The notes beneath the pieces are model-generated. The model did no database searches. It saw only the letters and a program-made list of their open reading frames with translations, and was not told the origin of the DNA. A program made the position numbers and the translations under genes. From NCBI GenBank assembly GCA_907164885.2, contig OU015490.1, positions 206,813,981 through 206,877,980 of the forward strand: a stretch of DNA of 64,000 nt, read 5' to 3'. This document shows, piece after piece, positions 32,925 to 45,618 of the stretch. Origin of the DNA: Dolomedes plantarius. Lineage: Eukaryota > Arthropoda > Arachnida > Araneae > Dolomedidae. Within the stretch, counting starts at the first letter, position 1. Each line of letters starts with the position of its first letter.

Positions 32925-33850
32925 ATCGCTTGCAGTATACTAAAAATATCCATAATTAAACAGCTGTAAACTTAAAAATTAAAAACAAAACTGATTTCAA
33001 AATGCAAAATTAAATTGAACAGCCGACTCAGAATTATCACGCTACTGACTCATGATGAACTAACATATCACTTGTAACAATAGGAAATGGAAAAATAACT
33101 AAAATCTTTTTTACATTACATTAAAAATATCCATAAGATAATAGTTATAATATTATATATTATAATAGATAATAGTTATAATATATAATAGTGATAATAG
33201 TTATAACTTATTTCTTAATACAAAATAAAATTTAACAGTCTACCAAGCATTACAGTGGGACTGATGATTTGTTAACGCGTCATTTGCATCAATAAGAAAT
33301 TTAAAAAAAATGCATTTACAATACAATAAAAAAAATACCCATAAGGAAACAGTTTTAATGCCAAAAATACAAAATCATAAAGTTATATGAAGATTTGTAA
33401 TAAAATTAAACATTCAACCAAGTATTTACATGCGATTGATGAGCAGTAATATCCTTAAGATAATACTTCAAATTTCGAAAACTCAAAATCATAAACTAAT
33501 TTCAAAATACAAAACAGAATTAAACACTCGACCAAGCATTAAAATGTAACTGAAGATCAGTTACCGTATCACTTGCATTAATATAAAAGAAAAAAATGCA
33601 GAAAAATGTCAATTTCACTACAATGAAGAATATCCAAAACATAATAATTCTAAACTAAAAATTATCCATAAAGTAATATTTCTAATCCACAAATTATCTG
33701 TAACGTGATATATCTAAACTCAAAATATAAAATCATAAACGTATTACAAAACACAAAATTAAATAAAACACTCAACCAACCATAAACTTGCATGATCAGT
33801 TAACACATCTCTTATAAAAATACGTAATATAAAAAAACAGTTCGCTATCA
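32925..33850 (+). repeat. Degenerate tandem array, ~150-200-bp units
   Basis: About five diverged units share ATATCCATAA, a CAAAATACAAAATAAAATTA-like stretch, CACTCGACCAAGCATTA and CTGATGATCAGTTAACGTAT plus CACTTGCATCAATA. A lone related unit lies at 20785-20860. Non-coding. Confidence 0.7.
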
Positions 33851-34575
33851 AAAGTTCGCTATCAATACGCCAAATAAAGCATTTAGAAGGTAAATCCGAC
33901 GTGTTTTTCCAAACTTTTGTGTATAGCTTTGTTAATTTTATTTTTCTGTTTATTAAATAATCCTATCAAACGCTTGTTTTCCTCTTTCAATATATAGTGG
34001 CAAAAAGTTAATAAATTTGAGTAAATAGTTTACTTATTTTGATTTACGCAGAACCATCAAAAGGGAAATAAATTCAGACTGGTAGATTTATGAAATTTTT
34101 CTCATGCATTAAATACAACTCAAAATTATTCGCAATAAATTTTTAAATATATACCAGTTTAACACTAGAAGGTAGGAGAATGGAATTACTTATCAAAAAT
34201 ATTTTAAAACAATGCATGTAAATGTTGACGTACATTTATAAGGCATATTTCATGGAATATATTGCAAAATAATACTAATGTATTCATGAGACTTGGTAAA
34301 CACCAGTACTTTATAAATTAAAAAACATGAAACACATTTGTATTTGTAAGTTCAGGTATAACTATTATATTCAAGTTACACACATACTTTACATTACTTC
34401 GTATATAAAAAGAATTTTGCGTAATAGAGTATGAAATATTATTTCTGATCTGAGACCATTTTTCCTTATTTGCATTCATTTATAAAACGCGTTTACATTT
34501 ATAACTGATTTTTTTTTACAAATATGAAATCGAAAAGTCATATTAAAAACAACACAGTTTAAGAATTAGCAAATA
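33851..34575. other. Intergenic, nothing recognised
   Basis: AT-rich DNA between two repeat arrays. Confidence 0.4.
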
Positions 34576-34821
34576 TCGCTCATTCCTTTCAACAACGTCA
34601 GATCTCAAAAATCGGCAATTTTTAGTTACGCCCATTTTCAGAATAACCTAAAAGAGTAGTATATTCCAGCAAGCTCGTCAAATCTCATGGCTCAATATTT
34701 AGCGGCTAGAGAGCAGAATTAAAATTTGTTTTCAATACATTGAATGTACTTTTAAACTTTAAATCACTCTCCTGAAAAATCTTGTTTTTAGAGATATGAC
34801 GTTGTTGAAAGGAGTGAGCCA
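34576..34821. mobile_element. MITE-like element, ~250 bp with ~30-bp TIRs
   Basis: The left end CGCTCATTCCTTTCAACAAC then GTCAGATCTC and the reverse complement of the right end (GGCTCACTCCTTTCAACAAC then GTCATATCTC) match with few differences. TA dinucleotides flank both ends, fitting a Tc1/mariner-type non-autonomous element. No coding capacity. Confidence 0.75.
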
Positions 34822-34894
34822 TATATTCTTAATAAAAAATTATAAAATTCACTTTCTATGTGAAAAATTAGCTATTTTTACATATAGGGCAAAG

Positions 34895-37410
34895 CCATTT
34901 TTTTTAATTCAGAAAAGGCAAAATATCTTCAAATAGATACAATTGATGAAGAGCTAGAAAAATATTTAACAGACTTTGTCAAAATATTAAACATAAAAAA
35001 CATTTTGAATAAAATTTCTGGCAACTAGATAAAAAGTGATTTAATTTTCATAGGAAATTAATTAATCACAATATTCAATAATAAAGTATAAAAAAACTTC
35101 CAAAATGAAAGAAATTAACTTATTATGCTTTTTTATATGTTCAAAGAAATGTAATTTATGAAAACGCTGCTTAAAATTGAAATTGTCCCAATCAGAAGAA
35201 ATGGATGGATAAATTCATAAATTTTCTCGTACATGACAGAATGATACATTCCTATGAAGTTTAACCCAGAAAAACAACCAAAAGGAATGTAAACAATAAA
35301 TCTAGAGACATCATTAAGTTTAGATAATGTTGATGATTTCGAAATTAAGAAAATGTAGCATTTTTTAGAGCCAATTACGTTTTATAGATATTATGTTTTT
35401 CATCCATTTTAAATTCAGAAAGGGTAAAATATCTTCAAATAGATACGATTGATGAAGAGCTAAAAAATTATTTAACAGTCAGAATATTAAACATGAAAAA
35501 CATTTTGAATAAAATTTCTTGCAACTAGATAAAAAGGGATTTAATTTTCAAGGGAAATTAATTAAGCAAAATATTTAATGATAAAGTATCAAAAAACTTC
35601 TAAAATGAAAGAAATTAAATTATTATTCTTTTTTATATGTTCAGTAAAATGCAATTTATGAAAAAACTGCTTAAAATTGAAATTGTCCCAATCAGAAGAA
35701 ATGGATGGATAAATTCATAAATTTTATCGTACATGACAGAATGATACATTCCTATGAATTTTAACACACAAAAACAACCAAAAGGAATGTAAACATTAAA
35801 TCTAGAGACATCATTCAGTTTAGATATTGTTGATGATTTCGAAATTAAGAAATTGTAGTATTTTCTAGAATCAATTACGTTTCATCCATATTATGTTTTT
35901 CATCCATTTTAAATTCAGAAAGGGCAAAATATCTTCAAATAGATACGATTGATGAAGAACTAAAAAATATTTAACAGACTTTGTCAGAATATTAAAAATG
36001 AAAAATATTTTGAATAAAATTTCTTGCAGCTAGATAAAAAGTGATTTAATATTCAAATGAAATTAATTAAGCGAAATATTCAATGATAAAGTATCAAAAA
36101 ACTTTCAAAATGAAAGAAATTAAGTTATAATCCTTTTTATCTGTTCAATAAAATGCAAATTATGAAAACACTACTTAAAATGCAAATTATCCAAATCAGA
36201 AGAAATGGATGGATAAATTCATAAAGTTTATCGTACATGAAAGAGTGATACATTCCTATAAAGTTTAACACGCAAAAACAACCAAAAGGAATTTAAACAA
36301 CAAATCTAGAGACATCATTCAGTTTAGATACTGCTAAAGATAAACGAAATTAAGAAGATGTAGTATTTTTAGAGCCAAATACGTTTCATCCATATTATGT
36401 TTTCATCCATTTTAAATTAAGAAAGGGCAAAATATCTTCAAATACATACGACTGTCGAAGAGCTAAAAAAATATTAACAGACTTTGTCAGAATATTAAAC
36501 ATGAAAAAGTTTTGAATAAAATTTCTTGCAACTAGATAAAAACTGATTTAATTTTCAAAGGAAATTAATTAAGCGAAATATTCAATGATAAAGTATCAAA
36601 AAACTTCCAAAATGAAAGAAATTAAATTATTATGCTTTTTATATGTTCAATGGAATGCAGTTTTTGAAAACATTGCTTAAAATTGAAATTGTCCCAATCA
36701 GAAGAAATGGATGGATGAATTCATAAATTTTATCGTACATGACAGAATGATACATTCCTATGAAGTTTAACCCAGAAAACAACCAAAAGGAATGTAAACA
36801 ATAAATCTAGAGACATCATTAAGTTTAGATAATGTTGATGAGTTCGAAATTAAGAAAATGTAGTATTTTTTAGAGCCAATTACTCTTCATCGATATTATG
36901 TTTTTCATCAATTTTAAATTCAGAAAGGATAAAATATCTTCAAATAGATACGATTGATGAAGAGATAAAAGATTATTTAACAAACTTTGTCAGAATATTA
37001 AACATGAAAAACATTTTGAATAAAATTTCTTGCAACTAGATAAAAAGTGATTTAATTTTCTAAGGAAATTAATTAAGCAAAATATTCAATGATAAAGTAT
37101 CAAAAAACTTCTAAAATGAAAAAAAAATATTGTTATGCTTTTTTATATGTTCAGTAAAATGCAATTTATGAAAAAACTGTTTAAAACTGAAATTGTCCCA
37201 ATCAGAAGAAATGGATGGGTAAATTCATAAATTTTATCGTACATGACAGAATGATACATTCCTATGAATTTTAACCCAGAAAAACAACCAAAAGGAATGT
37301 AAACATTAAATCTAGAGACATCATTCAGTTTAGATACTGCTGATGATTTCGAAATTAAAAAATGTAGTATTTTTAGAGCCAATTTCGTTTCATCCATATT
37401 ATGTTTTTCA
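34895..37410. repeat. Tandem array, five ~502-bp units
   Basis: The anchor TTTTAAATTCAGAAAGGG recurs near 34911, 35417, 35917, 36420 and 36922, giving periods of 500-506 bp. Every unit carries ATATCTTCAAATAGATACGA, AGAAGAAATGGATGGATAAA, ATCGTACATGACAGAATGAT and AAATCTAGAGACATCATT. Divergence is only a few percent between most units. No reading frame is conserved, so this is satellite-like DNA. Confidence 0.93.
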
Positions 37411-37422
37411 TGCACATAAGTA

Positions 37423-38348
37423 CAGGTTGTCCAGAATTAAACGTCCTTACTTTAAAGTTGTCTACAGTCAAAACTATTGTTCAGAAAGTTATGAAATTTT
37501 GTGTAGGACATATTGAAGGGATGGGAATTTGTTTGAGAAAATAAAAAAATAGTTCAAAATTTCACCACCAGAGGGCGTTTTTTGATGAATTACGCATTTA
37601 GCCAACATTTACTAAAGTTAAAAAAAATTATTACAACAAGACATGTTCAACATGACGGCCATCATTTTCAGTTACGATTTGAAATCCTAAGATAGCATGT
37701 TCTACAGTTGACCGCAGTGCGTCCGGGGAAATTGCTGAGAACAGTTCGTAAAATGCTGTCTTTCAGATCAGGTATAGTTCTTGGTTTATCAAGACTGACT
37801 AGATGTTTCACATGTCCCCAAAAGCCAAAAGTCGCATGGGTTGGGGTCTGGGGAAAACAATTTTACTAACAAAACTTGATCTGGTAATCGTAACGATGAC
37901 ATTCTGATTAGCAAGAGCAAGCACGCTGAAAACAAAATCTCCATGAAAGTTTCTAGGTTTTATAACAGCTTCTGCTCTACGTCGACAAAAAATAATTTGC
38001 ATATTTCTTTCTTCTTCGTTCTTTCAAATCTTTTGTCTGAAAATTAGTTACCGAACAATTTTCCGATCGACTTTGCAATCACTTTATAGATGGTAAAATT
38101 TAATAAGTATGAGTTATTGTGTTAGGGTGACCTATGGATAAAAACATGATGAAATCTCAAGTAAAGAACCAGTCGTAAATGTGTAATTCATCAAAAATCG
38201 CCCTCTGGTGGTGAAATTTTTAACTATTCCCATGAAACAAATTCCCATCCCTTCAATATGTCCTACACAAAATTTCATAACTTTCTGAACAATAGTTTCG
38301 ACTGTAGACAATTTTAAAGTAGGGACGTTTAATTCTGGACACCCTGTG
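37423..38348 (-). mobile_element. Mariner-like element with ~190-bp TIRs, internally deleted
   Basis: The left end CAGGTTGTCCAGAATTAAAC and the reverse complement of the right end (CAGGGTGTCCAGAATTAAAC) continue in parallel for about 190 bp (GTTATGAAATTTTGTGTAGG, AGGGATGGGAATTTG, CCACCAGAGGGCG). TA flanks the ends. At about 926 bp it is too short for a full transposase and keeps only the C-terminal part. Confidence 0.85.
37645..37860 (-). pseudogene. Mariner-like transposase C-terminal remnant
   Basis: The minus strand reads THATFGFWGHVKHLVSLDKP, then RTIPDLKDSILRTVLS. This corresponds to the usual PDLTPCDFFLWG..VKD.V....P.TI..LK..I region that carries the last catalytic residue. Frame changes follow, and the tail (GRHVEHVLL-like) is recognisable near 37645. 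The catalytic aspartate position reads through a frameshift (HAT for PCD). The first two catalytic motifs are absent, so the fragment is inert. Confidence 0.7.
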
Positions 38349-39885
38349 TATAAGATTAGAGAAAATAAGCAGTCTTTGATTATCTTGACTTTTCGGTATA
38401 TGCACATATAGTAAACAGAGTTTATCACCAAAGATCAACTGTTCTTTAGATAATTATTCTGATAATAGAAACTTCTGTAATATTTTTAAATCATAGATAA
38501 ATGACTTCAAAGAAAAGTGAATGAAGAAGTATAACCCTGAATTTACAAGCATGCCTTACAATTTTTCTATATTTTAAAAATCAATGTGTTTAAAAATTAC
38601 ATTTTTTTCTTTATAATTATTTATGCCTTCAGTGTAATTAATTAGGAAACCCTAAAAAAATATCTTACTGAAAAAAATTAGCGGATTATTAAGATTAGGA
38701 AAACTTTAGAATAATCATTATAAATGACTTGACAAATAAATGCAGTTTAACTTCATAGATTAATCTCTATTAGCGAATTTCAAAAGCAAAGCTTACCCCT
38801 AAGTACCTGAGATGGGAAGCACCTACGCACAGATCTTCAAGCAAAAAAAAAGTGATAAACTCAAATGGCATCTTAAAAAACCCACATTTATTTAGAAATA
38901 TATTTTTTTACTATTAAAAAATAAATACAAATAGGATAATACACACTCCATTTTCTAAGGTTTCTTAAAGTTAAATTAAATGTCTTTTATTTAACTGCAG
39001 TCAAATTAAATCCATTTCGTCTTTCATCTCCAAATAAGTTTTCTGAAGATCTCTCTGTGATTTGTTTTTGTGATTTTTTTCCTTTTAATGCGTGTTTTTT
39101 ATCATGTAGAACACGATCTTTCTCTTACGTATCTGACCAGTTCTGTTTTTGGTATCCATGAACCACAATGTTGATGATATCTATGTATTTTTTGCTGCAG
39201 TCATACTACCATTTACCGTTTCAGTTTTAAGAGAATGCGTGTCTTTTGTTATGAATCTATCAACTTATGAAAAATACTCAGAAGAGTGAAATAAAATAGT
39301 CAAATAGTATCATGAAGTGTTGTAAGATTCCATACATGGGATTATTGAAGCCATCTTTGATACTACATAACAAGTATCAAAATTCTGGGATGGTTTCGTA
39401 AGAGAAAGATATACCATGACTCAATCGAAACGATATCCACTTGTATAATTTTACATTCATTAATTTACATAATTACATAATTAAATTACATAATTACACT
39501 TCCATTACTAACTATGCTTACAATTAAAAGTAGTAATAATTAAAAATAATTTTTAAATTATTACGGAAAAACTCAGATTTTGAAAAATTCTCGAAAAAAA
39601 GCCCTTTTACCCATATAACCATCCGTATGATATAAAAAAACCCAGGTGTGGGAGCAAAAGATAGAATCGATTTCCAGACGCAATATTTTTTTAAGCAAAA
39701 CTGCAGCCAAGTCCCAAATATTCTACTTGTAATCAAGTTTTACTTCCTATCTTAGAAGTTGTCGCGGCCAATGAAAATTTGAGCGAAAGAGGGCGCTGTT
39801 CGCGCTTCTTGAAGTGTCTCAAGTGCATGAAGAGAATTGGCCAGTGGAATGAGAGGGATTTGAGACTGATGATCTAGGAAGGTAA
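38349..39885. other. Intergenic, nothing recognised
   Basis: AT-rich. A GC-richer patch at 39755-39860 (GAGGGCGCTGTTCGCGCTTC) may be the outer part of the next mariner relic. Confidence 0.4.
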
Positions 39886-39889
39886 ATGT

Positions 39890-40463
39890 ACAATGTCTTA
39901 GATGTTAGACTTTATAAATATTGTGGCTGTAAAATGAATGATCTTGCTACAAGAACTAACATCAAAAAACAACTGGAACAACGTCAACTTTGGAGCATCA
40001 CAGAAGTGTTCAATGTGCCCACTACCTACATCGAATGCAACATCAAGGCGATAAGACAATTTTCTTTAGTCGCGTATCAGGTTATCACGATCTACTGAGT
40101 CAATCGCTTTTGTTATATGATTTTTAAGGTCATTGGGTTTAGTAGATACTTGTAGAACGTAAACGCGATCTTTTACATATCCTCACAACAAAGGATTACA
40201 TACGGTGAGGTATGGGGATCTTGCAGGTCAAGCCCAACAATCAAGTTCTTGGGCACCAATCCTTAGCTGTGGCACTACTTATTCATTCTAAAAAGCTCGA
40301 TTCATCAGGTGCCAAAGGGGTGGTGCCACACTGAATACTTGAAAGAAAAGAAATAAAACTTGATTATAAATAGAATATTTGTGAGTTGGCTGGTGTTTTG
40401 TATTACTTTTCCTTCATAAAAGAATGCGTCATGAAATTGGTTCATTCCTTTTGAATGGCCCTG
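39890..40463 (-). mobile_element. Mariner-like relic with one end
   Basis: The minus-strand 5' end at 40463 reads CAGGGCCATTCAAAAGGAAT then GAACC with TA just outside, a typical mariner-family terminus. The body jumps almost directly to transposase C-terminal sequence, so the middle is deleted. The other TIR was not identified. Confidence 0.6.
39990..40260 (-). pseudogene. Mariner-like transposase C-terminal remnant
   Basis: In shifting minus frames the sequence reads GRSPYLTVCNPLLWGYVKDR, VYVLQVSTKPNDLKNHITKA and IDSVDRD, then LSYRLDVAFDVGSGHIEHF. This is the C-terminal third of a mariner-type transposase (usual form SPDLTPCDFFLWGYVKDRVY...YRLDVCRVTRGAHIEHL). Here both acidic residues of SPDLTPCDF are replaced (SPYLTVCNP), so the last catalytic residue is lost. 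Frameshifts are present. Dead fragment. Confidence 0.7.
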
Positions 40464-40464
40464 T

Positions 40465-42658
40465 ATTTTATTCTATGATATATTAATGGGAATTATTATT
40501 CGATTCGACTCTTTTGGCAGTGATCGATATTTGTAATCTCGGTCTCAGGTGAAATTGAATATTTCTATTTTTTATGGATTTAGGAAGAAAATACCAGTGT
40601 GGAAGAAACATGGTTTTTTCTAAATGTTTTATAGAAATGGTTATTTTTTTTAGAAAACAGTGCATAAGTTAATAACATTCTATAGCAATCCAATCATTAT
40701 TTATGGAAGAAGTCCTTTGCTCATATATTTAAGTTTTACTACTTTTGATACCGATTAATCGATTCATCTATTTGTTTATTTACATATTTATTTATTTTTC
40801 ACTAATTGATTTTTACCAATTTATTCCAGTTAGGAAATTATTTTGAAATCTTCTTTTTAAATATGCTTTTGTCGTATTTTTTCCTTTCATATGTGCAATG
40901 GGAGCGGATTTATATGCAATTTATAACTGAGTGATGGATAATTACTATCTAAACGTTTATGTTTTCTCTTCTTTATCGTATCTAACTAAATCATATCTTC
41001 AGTTCAGTGAAATTTTTAGGTGACCACTTTGTTACGTTAAGAATACTTCTTTTTTAGTCACTATTTTTTCCTTCTTTTAAAGACGATAAAAATATAAATT
41101 TCTTATATTTTATGAAACATTTCAAAATTTCAAAACTTAAATTTCACTTTTTCAAAACATAATGCTATAAATTTTAATACAGGTCTCAATTTTTTTCTTA
41201 CTTAATTTACATGTGTCAGATTTATCTAGAAAAAAAGTATTTAATACGTGAAAATGTCTCATACTGAGAAAATAAAATGTACCAATACTTACGCATTTTC
41301 ATCTTCTAATGCCAGTTATACTGACTCTCATAAAAGTCAGTCAAGCTTCGCTATTTCATGGCTGCATGGAATAGTGAGGCTTAGGAGAAACTTAGGAAAA
41401 TGAAAATTGTGGGTACTACTTGGAAATGCTTGGCGAAGTTTACAAAATTCACGAAAATATCAATAAAGTTAGGCTTTTGTAAATCCTTCATCAATTCTTC
41501 AATTGAGCTCATCCGTTACGAATTCTTACAATTCTTCAATTAGATTTTTTCAACTAGGCCCATGTAAAATAGTGGGTACCCCTTTTTAACGTAGACAATG
41601 AGTGCACCAATTTTTTTATTATATTATATGTCCTGCAGTCAATCTTATAAATGAATAACAAGTTTGTATTTAACATATTTTTCTTCAGTGACATGGATGC
41701 CAAGAGTTTATTATTGTCAGACAAAAAATAATATTCGACTGGTGAATTTTTATTATTAGTGCTTTTTTCATTTTATTGTTTACATTACAATATCCTCTTC
41801 TTTAGTTTCCATTATGACGATTTAATTTCATTTAGGGTTTAGTCTGAATTATTTATGCTATTTAAATTTCATAAAACTGGCTGTATATTCTGTATATACA
41901 CGTAATTTTATGGTCAGCTAAGATGCCGTTACCTTCATCTTTTAGTTTGAGTTTGGCGAATTTTGAAATCTCTCCGAACTACGCCAAGTGCTACGCACTC
42001 CTTTACATTTACTGATACTTAAATAAATATAGTTAGAAATAATGTTTAACTCATTGGTTCTGAGTTGATGCTTAGTTATAGCAAGAACGAAACCTAAGTA
42101 CAAGTGAACTTGTACACTGGGGATGTATATTTTTGTTGAACAATTTCAATTTAAATAGTTAACGAAACTTGCGTTCAAATTTTATAAACATTACAACTTA
42201 AAAAAAAAGAATTTTTGTCATTCAATATGAATTAAAAGTAAATATATTATAACTATTTCAGTTTCGCAAAAAAAACTTAAAAAAGTATTTCCAAACCAAA
42301 TTCCATAGAAAATATCCATGAAACAAGGGAAAAATTGTATGAAAGTACTTTAGCAGAATATAGTCAATAAGTAGTTCTTTGTATGAAAGGAATGTTTTCT
42401 TTTATTTCAAAAATACCAATTTTGTTTCATTTTCTGAAGAGGAGAGAATATTTCTTTCAAAAATTAAATTTAGTTAAGCATTTTATATAAGTAAGTACAA
42501 AAAACGGCGAATGATAGCAATTGATAAAATTTAATAGCGTCTTGAAAGTACCTAAAAAGTATATGACCATTCTAAATTCTATTTTTGAGGTCGATAAGAA
42601 TCGCTCTCTCTGTGTTAGGAACATTAAAGCAAAAATAACAAGGCAATCTATTCGTACT
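40465..42658. other. Intergenic, nothing recognised
   Basis: AT-rich DNA with no recognised coding, RNA or mobile-element signature. Confidence 0.4.
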
Positions 42659-43230
42659 CTTAGTATAGGATGCGACAGAATGGACTCCCACATTTCTGAA
42701 GGTCACCAGTAAGGGAGTGGTGGAGGCAGCGCGGCGCAGACGGATGCAACAGTTCGGATGGATTTTCTTGTTGTCAGTAAACACCATTAGTTGGTCCTGT
42801 GAACATCGTGGTTTCGTTAACGAGGCGTTCTTTACAAACAACTATTATGTAACCTTGACACAGAGACCATTTGGGACGAGCTTTGGACTCTATACAAATG
42901 ATGCCGTTCCTGATAAAAAAAAATCACGGGATTTAAAGATGAGAGTAAGTGCTTCTGCCTTACGAAGGAAACCAAGTGATCGTCCTGGGAACATAAGAAC
43001 ACCTAAAAAGACCATGTGTTCCATGAATCAGCTGTCCGTGAGGAAGTTTCCGCCATTTCCCCAGAGATACAATGATGAGTGATGGGCAAATGAGTGATGG
43101 GCAATTTTGTAGAACGGCTTCGGCAATGCCTCGCAATTAACGGGCACCATCTGAGTCATGTTAACTCAAGTAGTGATTAAAACCCAAGGGTGGAAAATAG
43201 ATTTTTAGCACCTTTCAAAAATATAAAGCT
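42659..43230 (+). mobile_element. Short DUF4817-type deletion derivative, copy 2
   Basis: The left end GTATAGGATGCGACAGAATG then GACTCCCACATTTCTGAAGG matches the end of copy 3 (revcomp of 61465-61512). The coding relic goes straight from the DUF4817 N-part to the transposase C-tail. The right end is eroded (near AAAATAGATTTTTAGCACC TTTC). Confidence 0.7.
42744..43170 (+). pseudogene. DUF4817 N-part fused to transposase C-tail, copy 2
   Basis: From the ATG at 42744 the frame reads MQQFGWIFLLSVNTISWSCE, HRGFVNEAFFTNNYYVTLTQ, RPFGTSFGLYTNDAVPDKKK and ALRRKPSDRPGNIRTPKK. This is a well-preserved DUF4817 helix-turn-helix domain. It joins at once to LSVRE and, after a frameshift, EEVSAISPEI then NFVERLRQCLAINGHHLSHV, which is the extreme C-terminus of the same transposase class. 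A short direct duplication (GAGTGATGGGCAA, 43078 and 43092) interrupts the tail. No catalytic motif is present. Normal full-length relatives have about 200 further residues between these parts. Confidence 0.78.
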
Positions 43231-44227
43231 GCGAGAAAGCACCCTGCAACACCATGTACAAGTTCTTAGATCATTTAAAACTTTAATAATACATTAGTTT
43301 ATCCAATAGACCTAGGTTTAAATATAATTGAAATATAAAATAACAATTAGGAACTAATATCTTCGAACAGTATTGTTGTTTTAAGCTTGTATAAAGAGAT
43401 AATTGATAAAAAAAATCCTATTGAATAGTGAATTAAGATTATAAACTAGATATAATACTTATAATGAAAGAAAGCTATATTTCCCCAAAAAAACCATTAT
43501 TTTGCTTGACTTCGTCTGAGGCAATACATAATTTTCAAAATTAATTAAAGTTCAGTGTTTCGCGGAGAAGCAATATTAGTTCAGACATTAAAATTATCTA
43601 GTTTGAAATAATAATAATTTTAAAATTCCAATTAAAGTTATATTGCATCCCATTTTGAAATAATTAAACTAGTTCTCTTCTCTACTCGATGGCAATGAAA
43701 AAAAAACATCAAAATATTAATATTGGTTTTCGGAATAAGTACTTTTGAAGAAATATAAATTAATATATATATCTTAGGTAAATTGATTAAAAATTGTAAA
43801 GAATCTTGTGAAAATACGAGTATAATGAGTAAATTATTTACAATTAACTCATTTTCTTATCTGAAGTACTGTGTTTACTATATGATTACTATTCTTACTA
43901 AAATATAAAATCTGCTATCGATCTATTTTATAAAAAACGTTGTCAAAATGTATGAAAGCTAATGGGAATTGATTTGCAGCTGAGTTCAAATGATTGTGAC
44001 ATAAAATAAATAAAAAGTAAAATCATTTATTCATCGTTTAATAATCTTAATAATTTGTCTGAAATATAAATTTACCTCTAAACTTTATTAAAATAATGAA
44101 CTGAAGAAGTCACGGGAAGATATCGTTATATTTTAAAACATATTTGCATTATTTAATTATGATTCTAATAAATGTTAAGACATTTAAACTATAGATTTTT
44201 CTACCAATAAATACTAATAAGGAAAAA

Positions 44228-44299
44228 TAAATATAATTAGACAAAGTCCTCCATACTATAAAATTTATAGTATAGAGGTCTTTATATAATTATATTTTA
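44228..44299. repeat. Imperfect hairpin 1 (~35-bp arms)
   Basis: AAATATAATTAGACAAAG then TCCTCCATACTATAAA pairs with TTTATAGTATAGAGG and TCTTTATATAATTATATTT around an AAAT centre, with several mismatches. Confidence 0.8.
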
Positions 44300-44368
44300 C
44301 TCCTTTACGATGGATTAAGTACTATTCATAGTATAAATAGCACTTAATCCTTCTTAAAGGTGTAAAAT
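44294..44368. repeat. Imperfect hairpin 2 (33-bp arms, 9-nt loop), pre-miRNA-like shape
   Basis: ATTTTACTCCTTTACGATGG then ATTAAGTACTATT pairs with AATAGCACTTAATCC then TTCTTAAAGGTGTAAAAT with about five mismatches. The loop is CATAGTATA. Nothing else in the window resembles the arms. Confidence 0.8.
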
Positions 44369-45618
44369 ATGCTACTATTATCAACATAACAAGCCTTTTA
44401 AAACATTGGAAAAATCAAAAATAATAATGCAGTGAAAGAATAAATAGTAAATATTAGAATTTTTCGATAGTTATCTTTAAAAGTATAATAGTTCTGATAA
44501 AAACATTAAAATAATACATTTCGAAATTAATTAAGGCTGTCCAAATGCAAATGAAATAGTTAGTTATTCACCGTAATCTACCACGACAAAAAAATCTGTT
44601 ATGCTAATTTTAATTCCTTTTAAGTTTATAATTTCTTGAAAAATAAATCCTTAGTTTTTGCTTTTAAGCAATTTATTGAATTCATTTAATTTCTGGAAAT
44701 AAAAATAAAAACACATTTTTACATGTTGCAGGAAATTTTAAATTCTAGAGAAAACATAATTAAAATCAAGGATTTTATATCATATAAAAGCCCTTACATA
44801 ATTTATTACTCCGAAGTAACTAATCTAAAATTCATAGGTTATTTAAAGTTTGCCACTTCAGAATAATTTTACAAGGAGTTGGTATGGTCTTAAACCACAA
44901 CTAAATTTAATTTGAAACATAAATTGACTTTCCACGGCAGCTACTATTTTAATCTTTGTTTATTATACGGAAAAATTTCCATCAGAAAATTAAATCTGAA
45001 ACAGTAAAGGAAAAAATAATATTCCTTTTTTACTGTGCTCCCCTTTACTAAAGAAAGTGCCTTTCTAAGATGTTGTTTCTCCAGGCCAAGAAAGAACCAA
45101 ATGAAAAGGTTAACTTAGATGCCGGGAGAACTTGGTATATTGGTGAAAGACGTTTCACTGGAGGAAAAGGAAATAATATTCTCATTTTCCTGTGTCTCTG
45201 GAGAAATCGGGAAGCATGGAAAAAAATCATAAAATGCGAAAGCAGAAGTTTTATCATTTAGTTTCGCAAGTGATAAATTTTTCAGTCTTCACATTTTCTG
45301 TATTTTTTTTCCAACGCAGCGAGCACTGCGAAATGATTCCTTTATGTATAATTTTAAGCATTTTTCTCATTTTATTTTATCTACTGGTGGGATGCAGATT
45401 TAATATGTCAAATTGAAAGTGGGGGTTATTAATGCTATAATGGTATGTGCAATTTAATAAATTTTGAATTGTTTCTAAAAGGAGAAATTATGATACATTT
45501 TAATTCCCATCTAAATCTCGCTAAATTGTGGGATTGTAAATTCTTATATATTCTAAATTTCTATATTGTTGTTGTGGTTGTTGTTTCTAAGGTTCCTTTG
45601 GCTGAGACCCCAATCTGA

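Larger units (their letters stand above)
43231..45618. other. Intergenic, two hairpins, otherwise nothing recognised
   Basis: AT-rich. Near 45015-45195 a diverged short duplication (AATAATATTCC...TGTGCTCCC / AATAATATTCTC...TGTGTCTC) surrounds an unassigned open stretch, FLQAKKEPNEKVNLDAGRTW. Confidence 0.35.

Noticed and set aside
45070..45261. Open frame with AKKEPNEKVNLDAGRTWYIG
   Set aside because: It lies within a locally duplicated AT-rich segment and shows no homology I can name.
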